The notes under the pieces were generated by a model. The model did not search any database and had not been told where the DNA came from. It saw only the letters and a list, made by a program, of their open reading frames with translations. The position numbers were made by a program, and so were the translations under genes. DNA of 64,000 bases, from positions 3,782,001-3,846,000 of the forward strand of contig NZ_CBDDBS010000002.1 in assembly GCF_965225875.1 (NCBI RefSeq), in the 5' to 3' direction. Below, piece by piece: positions 51,901 through 60,862 of the stretch (within the stretch, counting starts at the first letter, position 1; the number at the start of each line of letters is the position of its first letter). Source of the DNA: Haliscomenobacter sp965225875. GTDB taxonomy: Bacteria > Bacteroidota > Bacteroidia > Chitinophagales > Saprospiraceae.

Positions 51901-54900
51901 AAATCACCGGAATTACGGGCTGCAAGTCCACAGGAGTGGTTGAGGTGTCGATTGAAGACCTACCCGTTACGCCTACGCTATTGTTGACCAAAGAAAACTA
52001 CTGTTCCGCAGAAGACATCGTACTGACCTCATCCATCGCACCTTCTGGTTCCAATGTAATTTTCCGTTGGTACAAAGGGGAAGCCCCCAATGGTACGGTG
52101 ATCGGGCAAACCATTGTACCCAGCCTGACCCTTCGGGCACCCCATGCCGAAAGCCAGGACAACTACTACCTGACCATTGAATCGGGAGGTTGTGAATCCT
52201 TGCCCTCGGCCCCTAAAGTGATCCGCATTTATCAAAAGCCACAGGCTATCCCCAAAAAAGCCAGCTTTTCGGTTTGTGAAGGAGAATCTATCGTATTTGG
52301 CACCGAAGTAGCTGGCCCCGGTATTACCTATCAATGGACTGGGCCGAATGGCTACAGTTCTACCAGTCAATCGCCGCCAGCCATCACGGCGGCTACCATG
52401 GCGAATGCGGGAGTGTATACCCTGGTAGTCTCCCGCTTTGGCTGTGCGTCTGACCAGGCTTTTATTCCGGTGAGTGTGCTGACACGCCCCGCCCAACCAC
52501 AGCTGACCTCCTCAGGCGCAGCTTGTGAAGGAGGAAAAATCACCCTGCGCACCAACGCTACCGCTTCATTTTATACCTGGGTAAGTCCCGCTTTGGAAGA
52601 ATTCCGCACCAGTGTACCTAGTTTTGACCTCAACAACGTCACGAATGCCCAGGAGGGCTCCTGGCGTTTGTACCTGACCAATCAGGAATGCAGCTCAACC
52701 CTCTCACAAGCCCTGGAAGTGGTGGTCAATGACAAACCCAAACCCAAAGCTTCGGCGAACTCATCCTCTATTTGTGAAAGTAGTCGCCTGGAGTTAAAGG
52801 TTACACCAGCTACACCCAATGCGGCTTTCCAATGGACGGGGCCGAACAATTTCAGTTCGGTTGGCAGTAGTGTCGCTATTGATAATGTGCGCCAGATCAA
52901 TTCCGGGCGTTACGTGATAAAGGTGACCAGCGCTGAAGGCTGTATTGCAATGGACTCGGTTGCGGTTGAAGTCATCACCAGCATTCGGGTGTTTAGCGTG
53001 ACCAACAATGCACCCAAGTGTTTGACTGGCCCAACGGACATCATTTTATCCGCTAATTTTTTCCCTGCCGACGATGGCAATTTCCGTTACAGTTGGACTG
53101 GGCCAAATGGGTTTACCGCCAATACCGCCCAGGCGACCATTCCCAACGCTACCCAGGCCAACAATGGCAATTATTCGGTGGTCATCACTACCGCAGGAGG
53201 TTGTACTTCTGAAGCAGTGAGCACCCTGGTTAACATGAGCGATCCGCCGCCAATTCCAAGTGTACCAAAACTCTCTGAAACAACCATTCAACCCCTTTGT
53301 GTAGGTGGAGCCATTAGCCTTTGTACCAATGCCTACCAGGGAACTACCGTGACCTACAATTGGGTGACGCCCAATAAAGGGGTGTTCCTGACGACTACTC
53401 CCTGTTTCAATATTCCTCAATCGGTAGCTGATGATTCGGGCATCTATTCGGTGTTTGTGAGCATCGATGGATGTAATTCGCGGGAGTCTGGGGAAGTCAT
53501 TTTACAAGTTACGCCCAAACCCGTCCTGACTGCCTCCACAAATGGGCCCGTATGCCAGGGTTTGCCCATCGAATTGAAATCAACGTTTGTACCAGGAGCC
53601 CAATACAACTGGAGTGGACCGAATTTTAGTTCTTCCCTCTCCAGTCCAACCATTGCTGAGGCTGATTCGGCTCAACATGCCGGAACCTACGCTGTTTTTG
53701 CCACCCTCAATGGTTGTAAGTCGGACATTGTAACCACCAAAGTGGAAGTACTGGCAGGCGCTCGTCGTCCATCTTTGGCTGGCAATAGCCCCTTGTGCAT
53801 CAGTGGGCCGGATGCGAGGCTGCGTTTGTCGCTAAGGCCAGGTACCGCAACGGCGGGAGCAGTATACACCTGGAGTGGCCCCAACGGCGTTTTGGGTACC
53901 AGTTCAACCACCGATTTTGATATTCTGGACTTGAGCAGCTTTGCTGAAGGCATCAATAATTTTACTGTGCAGGCAAAATTGGGGGTCTGTAACTCCAGAG
54001 TGTCCGAACCTTTTCCCATTTCCTTTAGCAAAATCCCGGCGGGACAGGCCTTTGCAGGCGCAGACTTTTTGGGTTGTGAAAAATCGCCGATCACCCTCAG
54101 TGCTCAGGCCCCTGCAATTGGAACTGGAACCTGGAGCCTGGTGAATGGCGACACTACTGGTGTGCGGATCGTCGATCCAGGATTGGCCAAAACGCTGGTC
54201 AACGGCCTGAAAGGTGGCCAAAATTATACCTTCCGCTGGGCACTTTCCAGTGGAGCCTGCAACAATTATTCCAGTGATGAGGTAGTCATTACCGTCAATA
54301 AACCCGATACGGCTTTTGCCGGTACGGATATTCTGGCCTGTTTTTCCCGCGAAATCAAACTCAATGCTCGGTCTTCCACGAGTGCTCCGGGAAGCTGGAG
54401 TCAATCGGAAGTTCAGGGCTTGTTGGGCGTACTGATCCTCGACCCTACCAACCCTCAAAGTGGAGTGACGGGCATGCAACCGGGCAACCTTTATGCCTTT
54501 ACCTGGACGCTCAAGGCGGGTGGCTGCGGGAACATCACCGATGAGGTTTTGGTGCTGATTTCTGACCCTGGACCTTACGCAGGGGGCGATCGCTCCATTT
54601 GTAACAACGAGGCAGTGATTCTCCTCGATGCCGATAAACCCACCGATGGTAGTCGCGGTCGTTGGACCAGCCTGACCCAGGGCATCAATATTCCCAATCC
54701 TGAAGACCCCAAGGCACAGGTGCGCAATTTGCGGATTGGTGACAATACCTTCGTTTGGGAAGTGGACAACGGCATTTGTGGTAAGGATTCCCGCGACACG
54801 GTGGTGATCACCTACAAACGTTCACCCAAAGCTTTGAATGACGCCATAAGTGGAAATTTCGGGGTGGACATTCCGATCAATGTGCTGCTCAATGATACCG

Positions 54901-55367
54901 TGCCTGCCAATACTCAGGTGAGCATCATCCGACAGCCTTTTAACGGTACTTTGGTGGCTACCGGGAATGGAGTCTTTACGTACACGCCGCGCACCAATTT
55001 TGTGGGTGAAGACAAGTTTTTGTACCAGATTTGTAGTGCGGGTTGTGATTGTTCACAGGCGGAAGTGACGATTGAAATTTCTTCAGATGCAGATTGCAAA
55101 ATCCCTTCGGTGATCACCCCTAACAATGACTTGATCAACGATGTCTTTACGATACCTTGTTTATTAGACGACACGGAGTACCCTGAAAGCCAGGTCATCA
55201 TCTTCAATCGCTGGGGCGATGAAGTGTTCCGATCGGGCAAACCCTACAAAAACACCTGGTCGGGCACCTACAACGGCGAAGATTTACCTGCGGATACTTA
55301 CTTCTACATCATTGATTTTGGCAAGGGGCAAAAGCCTAAAAACGGATTTTTAGTCATCCAGCGATAA
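48978..55367 (+). CDS. Giant T9SS adhesin with HYR/PKD/Ig-like repeats and gliding-type sorting domain
   Basis: A 2129-residue cell-surface protein with a signal peptide (to about residue 24). Residues about 110-470 hold Cys-containing repeats of the type DNC...DxAPxI, with VIDRTAPEI-like joints. HYR-like units follow (about 480-900: CPSDAEINADQGQCTANFTL, CPTDVELVLATGACTAPFTL). From about 930-1640 come Ig/PKD-like units with YxWTGPNGFxS and AGxYSVxVT. Next are three or four blocks of the type FAGADFLGCEKSPITLSA to FRWALSSGAC (about 1690-1930). A cadherin-like unit lies at 1950-2030 (VLLNDTVPANTQVSI). The last 85 residues form the gliding-motility/type B sorting domain (VITPNNDLINDVFTI, IFNRWGDEVFRSG). 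Its partner PorP/SprF gene follows after 9 bp. Confidence 0.93.
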   Translation: MKHLVYSLAILATCLFFDTALPGKAKQPDHFFPLTRLVEDTTKVACEDADTAYSTWFNTLQLQVTLPAQQSGHTVSITPTPPEAFVFKGPCVDTLRLTFKVTNQGGQTVSNDTYVFIVGDNEAPKIVSSIADSLILGCKDPIPDTSTVKITDNCALDNVVYNQTEVGSANCIYRRKIVRTWRAFDKCGNRSDYRQVIVVTDTDAPSFGQFPHDTTITCNVSKIPEILGIPILRDNCDPDPILSFTDEIVYGSDPNCKGTYELRRLWRSEDVCGNSAVQRQIIYVVDNVKPSFTPPRDTIIDCRFGDDPAFSGKPKNLSDNCSTLTEANLSFNDVLQAGNCDNNYIVFRTWRLTDSCGNFITHQQRIEVIDRTAPEITRAPINLILNCDANLDAQTRFNAWINNLGNALAVDNCTTPASALRWILQDAQSGGAVTFPTLRCVAGDSIILERRVRFIVEDECGNRDTALAVFQVIDDQAPELSNCPSDAEINADQGQCTANFTLQAPSVTEICTFAAPNNEDILYSYRINNGAVKIVPGFVPVQVSLNIGANRITYYVQDCAGNKDSCSYTITVRDRERPEIICPTDVELVLATGACTAPFTLPRATATDNCSLAGSYSRTLPLDSTSAFLTYSFNAALNSYIAGGKVLNFTNVAPNATGNASIVVNYKGDFNSPNAILEVFGENGRFLGNSNLGDATCNQAGQLNLSIPRDTFNRWAADGVIVLRVAPRRISVPSGQPGEGVNPCNPSAIVNDGDTDRKGYIFANLAYPSVLPLYFAQGATPITATRMPVPPDSVRVQFALGETRVSYVIQDASGNADTCTFKVTVKDNELPIAKCQATTLFVNPSGLETEQINATEIDAGSSDNCGAPTLSLSPNSFTCAQAGTVQNVILTVTDRAGNIARCSTIVRIENERPAPAANSGLCGNDTLSLFANPPLANGGTVYTFRWTGPNGFASNLQNPIIPKVSSKNAGSYSVEITGITGCKSTGVVEVSIEDLPVTPTLLLTKENYCSAEDIVLTSSIAPSGSNVIFRWYKGEAPNGTVIGQTIVPSLTLRAPHAESQDNYYLTIESGGCESLPSAPKVIRIYQKPQAIPKKASFSVCEGESIVFGTEVAGPGITYQWTGPNGYSSTSQSPPAITAATMANAGVYTLVVSRFGCASDQAFIPVSVLTRPAQPQLTSSGAACEGGKITLRTNATASFYTWVSPALEEFRTSVPSFDLNNVTNAQEGSWRLYLTNQECSSTLSQALEVVVNDKPKPKASANSSSICESSRLELKVTPATPNAAFQWTGPNNFSSVGSSVAIDNVRQINSGRYVIKVTSAEGCIAMDSVAVEVITSIRVFSVTNNAPKCLTGPTDIILSANFFPADDGNFRYSWTGPNGFTANTAQATIPNATQANNGNYSVVITTAGGCTSEAVSTLVNMSDPPPIPSVPKLSETTIQPLCVGGAISLCTNAYQGTTVTYNWVTPNKGVFLTTTPCFNIPQSVADDSGIYSVFVSIDGCNSRESGEVILQVTPKPVLTASTNGPVCQGLPIELKSTFVPGAQYNWSGPNFSSSLSSPTIAEADSAQHAGTYAVFATLNGCKSDIVTTKVEVLAGARRPSLAGNSPLCISGPDARLRLSLRPGTATAGAVYTWSGPNGVLGTSSTTDFDILDLSSFAEGINNFTVQAKLGVCNSRVSEPFPISFSKIPAGQAFAGADFLGCEKSPITLSAQAPAIGTGTWSLVNGDTTGVRIVDPGLAKTLVNGLKGGQNYTFRWALSSGACNNYSSDEVVITVNKPDTAFAGTDILACFSREIKLNARSSTSAPGSWSQSEVQGLLGVLILDPTNPQSGVTGMQPGNLYAFTWTLKAGGCGNITDEVLVLISDPGPYAGGDRSICNNEAVILLDADKPTDGSRGRWTSLTQGINIPNPEDPKAQVRNLRIGDNTFVWEVDNGICGKDSRDTVVITYKRSPKALNDAISGNFGVDIPINVLLNDTVPANTQVSIIRQPFNGTLVATGNGVFTYTPRTNFVGEDKFLYQICSAGCDCSQAEVTIEISSDADCKIPSVITPNNDLINDVFTIPCLLDDTEYPESQVIIFNRWGDEVFRSGKPYKNTWSGTYNGEDLPADTYFYIIDFGKGQKPKNGFLVIQR

Positions 55368-55376
55368 ACAAAGGCT

Positions 55377-56333
55377 ATGAGAAAAATCTACATCCTGATT
55401 ATCTTTTTGGGATTGGGCTGCGGGGTGCAAGCCCAACAGGAAAACCAGTTCACCCAGTTTCAGCACTACAAACTGGGTTTTAACCCCGCCTATGCTGGCA
55501 ACGCCGAAGGCATTTCCATCGCCGCCCTGGTGCGGCAGCAATGGCTGGGCATCAAAGGTGCACCGATGGTGCAGCTCCTGTCTTTGAATATGCCTGTGCT
55601 CAACAACCGGGTGGGCATTGGTGCCAATTTTGCGCTGGCTTCCATTGGGGTAACCAAGCAGTACACGGCAGAATTGGCTTATGCCTACCGCATTCCCGCG
55701 CCCCGGGGGCACTTGAACCTGGGTTTGATGACTTCGATTCGCAACTTCCAAATGAATTTTTCGGAGTTGGAAGGTTCTCAGCCAACTTCGATTGATGGGG
55801 CGATTCCAGCGGGTTTACAAAGCAAATACGTGCCCAACTTTGGGGCGGGTATTTATTACGACGCGCAAAATTTTTACATCGGCGTGTCCTCTCCCCGCTT
55901 GTTGAATGTCAGCATCGATCTGGCTGATGGCAGTGGCACCATTTCGCGGGAAACGCCGCATTTTTTCCTGATGACCGGGGTGATGATTCCCTTGGGAGAA
56001 AAGATCAAATTGCAGCCTCAAACTTTGCTCAAATACGTCAAAGGTGCACCTTTTGATGCGGATGCCAACCTCAATCTGATTTTTAATGAACGCTACACTT
56101 TGGGCGCATCTTACCGTTTGGGTGGCTCCAGTGCATCGGGAGTAGGGGAGTCGGTATCGGGTATGTTCAGTGTACAGATGGGCAATAATTTGCTCATTGG
56201 TATGTCTTACGATGCAACGTTATCGGAGTTGCGCCGCTACAACAATGGTAGTCTGGAGGTAGTCCTGCGGTACTTCATCAATGGGCGGAATTCCGGAGAT
56301 GTGATTTATGAGAACCCGCGGTTTTTCTTCTAG
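55377..56333 (+). CDS. PorP/SprF family outer-membrane protein
   Basis: A 318-residue barrel protein with signal peptide ending VQAQ. It has the family start QFTQFQHYKLGFNPAYAGN, then RQQWLGIKGAPMVQLLS and the end block VVLRYFINGR. SprF-type proteins help export and anchor partner adhesins of the SprB type in the type IX system, and nearly always lie just downstream of genes with type B sorting domains, as here (9-bp gap). It is therefore the dedicated partner of the adhesin. Confidence 0.95.
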   Translation: MRKIYILIIFLGLGCGVQAQQENQFTQFQHYKLGFNPAYAGNAEGISIAALVRQQWLGIKGAPMVQLLSLNMPVLNNRVGIGANFALASIGVTKQYTAELAYAYRIPAPRGHLNLGLMTSIRNFQMNFSELEGSQPTSIDGAIPAGLQSKYVPNFGAGIYYDAQNFYIGVSSPRLLNVSIDLADGSGTISRETPHFFLMTGVMIPLGEKIKLQPQTLLKYVKGAPFDADANLNLIFNERYTLGASYRLGGSSASGVGESVSGMFSVQMGNNLLIGMSYDATLSELRRYNNGSLEVVLRYFINGRNSGDVIYENPRFFF

Positions 56334-56371
56334 AGCTTGTTTAAGTTTTCAAAATTAGTTAAAACAATCCA

Positions 56372-56911
56372 ATGAAAAATACCTTCAACCCCTGGCATCA
56401 TGTTTCACCTGGCGACAATTTGCCGGACATTGTCAACGGCATCATTGAAATACCCAAAGGTACCCGCGCCAAATACGAGCTCGATAAAGAAAGTGGCCTT
56501 TTGATATTGGACCGGGTGCTTTACTCGTCGGTGTATTATCCAGCAAACTACGGGTTCATTCCCCAGACTTATTGCGACGACAAGGACCCACTGGATATAT
56601 TGGTGTTGTCACAAATTGATGTGGTGCCCATGTGTATTGTTCCTGCCAAAATAATCGGAGTCATGCGGATGCTTGACAATGGGGAGGCCGACGATAAAAT
56701 CATTGCCGTAGCCGCAGGTGACCCCAGTGTGAGCCACATCAAAGACATCTCTGAGCTGCCTGCCCATTTTATTTCGGAAATGCGGAGCTTCTTTGAGGAT
56801 TACAAAAAACTGGAGAACAAAACGGTAGTGGTGGAAGAGTTTCTGGATCGGGAAACGGCGATTAAGATTTTGCAGGATAGTTTTGAGTTGTATCGGGAAG
56901 TTTTTGGATAG
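56372..56911 (+). CDS. ppa: Inorganic pyrophosphatase
   Basis: Family I soluble PPase hydrolyses pyrophosphate to phosphate and drives biosynthesis. The 179-residue protein has IIEIPKGTRAKYELDKESG, the substrate-binding YPANYGFIPQTYCDDKDPLDILVL (the signature DxDPxD region) and MLDNGEADDKIIAV. All catalytic acidic residues of the signature are present. Confidence 0.96.
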   Translation: MKNTFNPWHHVSPGDNLPDIVNGIIEIPKGTRAKYELDKESGLLILDRVLYSSVYYPANYGFIPQTYCDDKDPLDILVLSQIDVVPMCIVPAKIIGVMRMLDNGEADDKIIAVAAGDPSVSHIKDISELPAHFISEMRSFFEDYKKLENKTVVVEEFLDRETAIKILQDSFELYREVFG

Positions 56912-56972
56912 GGGTGAGGGACACTCGGTTTGTTAGCCATAAGTTTCCCAATTAAAACCTCCATCTCCCCAC

Positions 56973-57656
56973 ATGAACCTCCTTCCCGAAGCCCAACTCA
57001 TCTGGTCGCCCACTGTTGCCAACTCCCGAATGAATCGCGAAAGAAACGTCAGTGGAGTCAACAGCTACGAACAGGAGTTCAAGTTCAAACCCGAAGCATA
57101 CCTCGCTGCTAAAATAGCCACATATGGCCAAGCATCCTGGCTCGACTTGTGCTGCGGGCGCGGCAATGCCTTGATTCAAACGGCCCGACACTTTGAGCAC
57201 CAGGGCCAACAACACCTGCTTCAACTCACCGGAATTGACCTGGTGGATGGCTTCCAACCCATAGATAAAAACCTTACCTGTGTAGAGTTTGTATCCTCAT
57301 CGCTCCTTGACTGGATGCCTACCCAAAGCTATGACCTGATTACCTGCGTACATGGTTTGCATTACCTCGGTGACAAATTAAAGGTGATTGAAACCAGTAT
57401 CGCTGCCCTAAACCCATCCGGTCGATTTGTGGCAAATCTCGACTTAAACAACCTGGTCATTCAAGGCACAAATACCAGTGCTTATCTAAAAAAGTCATTC
57501 AAACAATTGGGGATTGCCTATCATGCCAGGCGAAAAGTGCTGGAGCGCGTTGGTGGACTGGCCATCAAATTCGATCTTCAATACCTTGGTGCAGACGATC
57601 ATTCCGGCCCCAATTACACTGGGCAGGACGCGGTAACTTCGCATTACTCCGGGTGA
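56973..57656 (+). CDS. SAM-dependent methyltransferase
   Basis: A 227-residue class I methyltransferase. The SAM-binding motif I is WLDLCCGRGNALIQTA, followed by LTGIDLVDGF and SYDLITCVHGLHYLGD; motif III-like LNPSGRFVANLDL. The substrate is unknown. It overlaps nothing upstream, and the DoxX gene begins 23 bp downstream, so the two may be one unit. Confidence 0.88.
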   Translation: MNLLPEAQLIWSPTVANSRMNRERNVSGVNSYEQEFKFKPEAYLAAKIATYGQASWLDLCCGRGNALIQTARHFEHQGQQHLLQLTGIDLVDGFQPIDKNLTCVEFVSSSLLDWMPTQSYDLITCVHGLHYLGDKLKVIETSIAALNPSGRFVANLDLNNLVIQGTNTSAYLKKSFKQLGIAYHARRKVLERVGGLAIKFDLQYLGADDHSGPNYTGQDAVTSHYSG

Positions 57657-57679
57657 AATGTACTACACAAGCCATCAAC

Positions 57680-58330
57680 ATGGAACCACTGATTTCAAGG
57701 CTAAAACAAAGCAGAATCCTTCAACTCTTCACCATTTCACTGCGCTATGTGATGGGGGCATCGTTTGTTTATGCGAGTGTTTTTAAAATTCAAGGCAAAA
57801 GGTTTATGCCTGAGCCTGGCGCAGACACTGCAGTCGATTCACTTGCTCACTTCTTTGAGGCCATGTACCAAGCCGAAATGTATTGGCATTTTATCGGCTG
57901 GGGACAGTTGATTGCCGGTTTTTTGTTGATGTCTCAAATGTTCAGCACCTTGGGCGCAGTGGCTTTTTTCACCATCGTGCTCAATATTTTTGTCATCACC
58001 CTTTCTTTTGAATCAGCCAGTATTCAAGCCATTACCTTTTTAATGCTATTGGGGACCATTTACCTACTGCTGTGGGATTGGAATAAACTCAAGTTCATCG
58101 CTCTGCCTAAGCCTCAAAATTACTTGGATAACAATGCCGAATTTTCTACCCGAAGGGTTTGGACGTATTTGGGGCTATTCTACTTTTTAGGAGTCGTTTT
58201 GTTGCGAAACGCCATGATTGGCAATCTATTATCTACTAAGTTCATTCCAACAAATTTTGTATTATTGGGTGCCGTTTTAATGCTTTTGATTGGGGGCGTA
58301 ACGGTTGTTACTCAACTTGCAAAAAAATGA
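57680..58330 (+). CDS. DoxX-like membrane protein
   Basis: The ATG at 57680 (MEPLISRLKQSRILQLF) is preferred over a GTG overlapping the methyltransferase stop. The 216-residue protein has about five transmembrane helices with the motif MGASFVYASVFKIQGKRF and WHFIGWGQLIAGFLL, which fits the DoxX-like family. It overlaps the following winged-helix gene by ATGA. Confidence 0.82.
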   Translation: MEPLISRLKQSRILQLFTISLRYVMGASFVYASVFKIQGKRFMPEPGADTAVDSLAHFFEAMYQAEMYWHFIGWGQLIAGFLLMSQMFSTLGAVAFFTIVLNIFVITLSFESASIQAITFLMLLGTIYLLLWDWNKLKFIALPKPQNYLDNNAEFSTRRVWTYLGLFYFLGVVLLRNAMIGNLLSTKFIPTNFVLLGAVLMLLIGGVTVVTQLAKK

Positions 58331-58638
58331 AAGCAGAACAAATTCAAACCCTGCACCCTATTCCAGGCAAAACCAACAAACGTATTGCCCTGGAAAAATA
58401 CGAAGTGATCAAAGCGCAGATTTTAGCTATTTTGAGTCAAAATGAGTTGACCCATACCGAACTAATGGAGCAATTGTATACCAATGTAAAAGATACCTTT
58501 GAAGGTGGAGTTCAATGGTATGGGGAGACCGTGAAACTGGATTTGGAGGCAAGAAAAGTAATTGAGCGAACGAGGAGCAAACCAGAAAAGTACCGCCTCG
58601 TCAATAAGTCGGGAGAGACCGGTTTGGAAGCACCATAA
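58327..58638 (+). CDS. Small winged-helix-like protein (DUF6958-like)
   Basis: A 103-residue soluble protein (KRIALEKYEVIKAQILAILS, TELMEQLYTNVKDTF, ETVKLDLEARKVIER) with winged-helix character. It matches, from memory, the DUF6958 family. It starts within the DoxX stop (ATGA), so translation is coupled. It may bind DNA, but the target is unknown. Confidence 0.78.
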   Translation: MKAEQIQTLHPIPGKTNKRIALEKYEVIKAQILAILSQNELTHTELMEQLYTNVKDTFEGGVQWYGETVKLDLEARKVIERTRSKPEKYRLVNKSGETGLEAP

Positions 58639-58649
58639 AACAATCGAAA

Positions 58650-59336
58650 ATGAAAAAAGTAAGTTTGAACCTGCTTCTTGCCTTGGCAGTTTTGAATGGC
58701 TGTACAAGTGATCCGATTGAAAAAGGAGAAGCCTGCGCGATCAAGGTTTCGGGACTTGAGTTTACCAAATCGCTCAATGGAGCAAAGTCCCAAGCCAGCG
58801 TTGAAGGCGATAGACTGGTGCTCAAAAGCAAAGCCAAATCCGACTATTTTAATGAACCCGATGGCACGATGTCGTACAGTACGGCGCCGGTTTTGCTGAC
58901 AAAAATAGACAACAGCAAGCCCTTTACTTTTACGGCGAGGGTCACGCCCACCTTTACGGACACCTACGATGCAGGGGCGATGTATGTTTTTTTGAACAAA
59001 AACTGGTGGTTTAAATTTGCTTTTGAAAGAGATGAACTGAAGCGTACTCGCGCCGTAACGGTTCGAACCATTGAAACATCTGATGACAACAACCACGATG
59101 TGATTGACAGTACAAGTACCTACATGAAAATCTCTTCGGATACCAAGACCATTGGCTTTTATTATTCGCTGGATAAAAAAGCCTGGCAGCTGGTGCGTTT
59201 GTTCCGCAATGACTATCCCCTCGAAACCTGGATCGGTGTGAGCACTCAATCGCCTATCGGCAAGGGGAACAGTACAATTTTTGAAGAATTTTCCCTGAGC
59301 CAAAAAAGCATCAAGGATTTTAGGATGGGGATTTAA
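58650..59336 (+). CDS. DUF1349 lipoprotein
   Basis: A 228-residue protein with lipobox LAVLNGC and a concanavalin-like beta sandwich of the DUF1349 family: KSDYFNEPDGT, PFTFTARVTPTFTDTYDAGA, WWFKFAFE, SDDNNHDVID, GFYYSLDKKAWQLVRLF. Members often lie near sugar-related genes and may bind carbohydrate. It lies 11 bp after the winged-helix gene and is likely in the same unit. Confidence 0.85.
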   Translation: MKKVSLNLLLALAVLNGCTSDPIEKGEACAIKVSGLEFTKSLNGAKSQASVEGDRLVLKSKAKSDYFNEPDGTMSYSTAPVLLTKIDNSKPFTFTARVTPTFTDTYDAGAMYVFLNKNWWFKFAFERDELKRTRAVTVRTIETSDDNNHDVIDSTSTYMKISSDTKTIGFYYSLDKKAWQLVRLFRNDYPLETWIGVSTQSPIGKGNSTIFEEFSLSQKSIKDFRMGI

Positions 59337-59395
59337 TCCATAACTTCGCGTCAAATGGCTGAAAAAATCAAAACCAAGCCTAGACCTTGCTGACC

Positions 59396-60298
59396 ATGAT
59401 CCATAAATTTTCCATCCTTGTCCTTAGCTTATTTTTAGCAATTCCTATTTGCGCTCAGGTATCCAATTCAGACCTTGCTAAGCGGGTTCTAATAGCCCCG
59501 GAGAGTGTTTTTAAAATGTTTCGGGAAGCCGAAATGAATCCCGTGAACCATGAATTAACTGAAGTTGAACGGGCAAAAGTTGAAAAAGCTTTTGCCATTT
59601 TGCCGCCGCTTTATCAAAAAATCCTGAAAGGGCATTTACACAGCATCAGCTTTATGGACAACATGCCCAATACTGCCCTGACCTCGCCAGTGGAAAGCTC
59701 GGATTCCACGCAACTATTCAACATTACTTTTCGAGCTGGCATCCTGAATGAAACGATTTCTGAATGGGCCACTCAGAAAGAAAATACCTGTTATGACCGA
59801 TCTGCCAATCCCGATTTAGCAATCAGTATTGAGGCTGGAGAGTTAGATGCACTTCAATACGTTTTATTGCACGAAGCTACCCATGTGCTGGATGCGGTTT
59901 TAAATGTTACCCCCCACCCCGAAGAAAGAGGGGCCTTGGTAGAACCTACTCCTTATACCAAAGGCATCTGGTATAAAATGAACATACCCACCAAACCCTT
60001 CATTGATTCCCTGTTGGAGAAAACCCGGTTCCGCAGTGGCAAAACGGTGCCCATTGCCCTGGCACCAGAGATTTACAAAGCCCTACGCAAAACACCCTTT
60101 GCCTCTCTTTATGGAATGGCCAGTTGGTTTGAAGACCTTGCCGAACTCGCCACCATTTATCACCTTACGCACAAAATGAATCAACCATTTCGGGTCGTGG
60201 TGAGAAAGAATAATCTTGAGCTATACAAGTTTGAACCGATGAAGAATAAAGGGGTTAAAAAAAGAATGAAACATTTGGCGTTTTTCTACAAAAGCTAA
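59396..60298 (+). CDS. Secreted zincin-like protein (HExxH)
   Basis: The start at 59396 (MIHKFSILVLSLFLAIPI) gives a signal peptide ending ICAQ. The mature protein has LLHEATHVLDAV (HEATH, a HExxH zinc site) near residue 160 and a downstream WFEDLAELATIYHL that could supply the third ligand (Glu). I do not recognise the family. It is a probable metallopeptidase of the envelope or outside. It shares the plus-strand run but lies 59 bp after DUF1349. Confidence 0.75.
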   Translation: MIHKFSILVLSLFLAIPICAQVSNSDLAKRVLIAPESVFKMFREAEMNPVNHELTEVERAKVEKAFAILPPLYQKILKGHLHSISFMDNMPNTALTSPVESSDSTQLFNITFRAGILNETISEWATQKENTCYDRSANPDLAISIEAGELDALQYVLLHEATHVLDAVLNVTPHPEERGALVEPTPYTKGIWYKMNIPTKPFIDSLLEKTRFRSGKTVPIALAPEIYKALRKTPFASLYGMASWFEDLAELATIYHLTHKMNQPFRVVVRKNNLELYKFEPMKNKGVKKRMKHLAFFYKS

Positions 60299-60361
60299 AT
60301 AAAAAATAATGGATAGGCCATTAGCCGCCTTTGGCCGGGCCTCAACGTAAAAACCAATAAT

Positions 60362-60784
60362 ATGGCAACCAATATTTCAACGATTACCATCAATGCCTCC
60401 ATTCAAAAAGTTTGGGACACAGTTACCCAACCGGAATGGGTGAAACTTTGGCAATATGGCAGCGATTTGATGACCACCTGGGAAGTTGGTAGCGACATCA
60501 AATTCAGCACCACCTGGGAAGACAAGGTATTCGAACAATGGGGGAAAGTTTTGGCCTTCAAACCCACCGAATTGGTGAGCTACAGTTTGTTTGCCCCCAG
60601 GCCAGGAGTGGAAGACAAACCTGAAAATTATTTCACGATGAACTATCACCTGAGTAGCGAAAATGGGCTGACCAAACTGGAAATTGTGCAGGAAGACCAA
60701 CGGCCTAATGCGGTTCAGGAAGAACCACAGGGTGAAGAAAATCCGGTTTTGAAATTGTTGAAGGAGATTGCCGAAGCTGGGTGA
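60362..60784 (+). CDS. SRPBCC/AHSA1-family protein
   Basis: A 140-residue helix-grip protein. The N-terminus TITINASIQKVWDTVTQPEWVKLWQ and the central EQWGKVLAFKPTELVSYSLF and LTKLEIVQEDQ match the START-like SRPBCC/AHSA1 family, which binds hydrophobic ligands or proteins. No catalytic residue is expected. Confidence 0.88.
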   Translation: MATNISTITINASIQKVWDTVTQPEWVKLWQYGSDLMTTWEVGSDIKFSTTWEDKVFEQWGKVLAFKPTELVSYSLFAPRPGVEDKPENYFTMNYHLSSENGLTKLEIVQEDQRPNAVQEEPQGEENPVLKLLKEIAEAG

Positions 60785-60862
60785 AGAGGGTAATTTCCGA
60801 ACACTATTTTGTCCAGTCTTCATATTCCTGTTGCCAATAACCCAAATGATTCCTACCCAACC

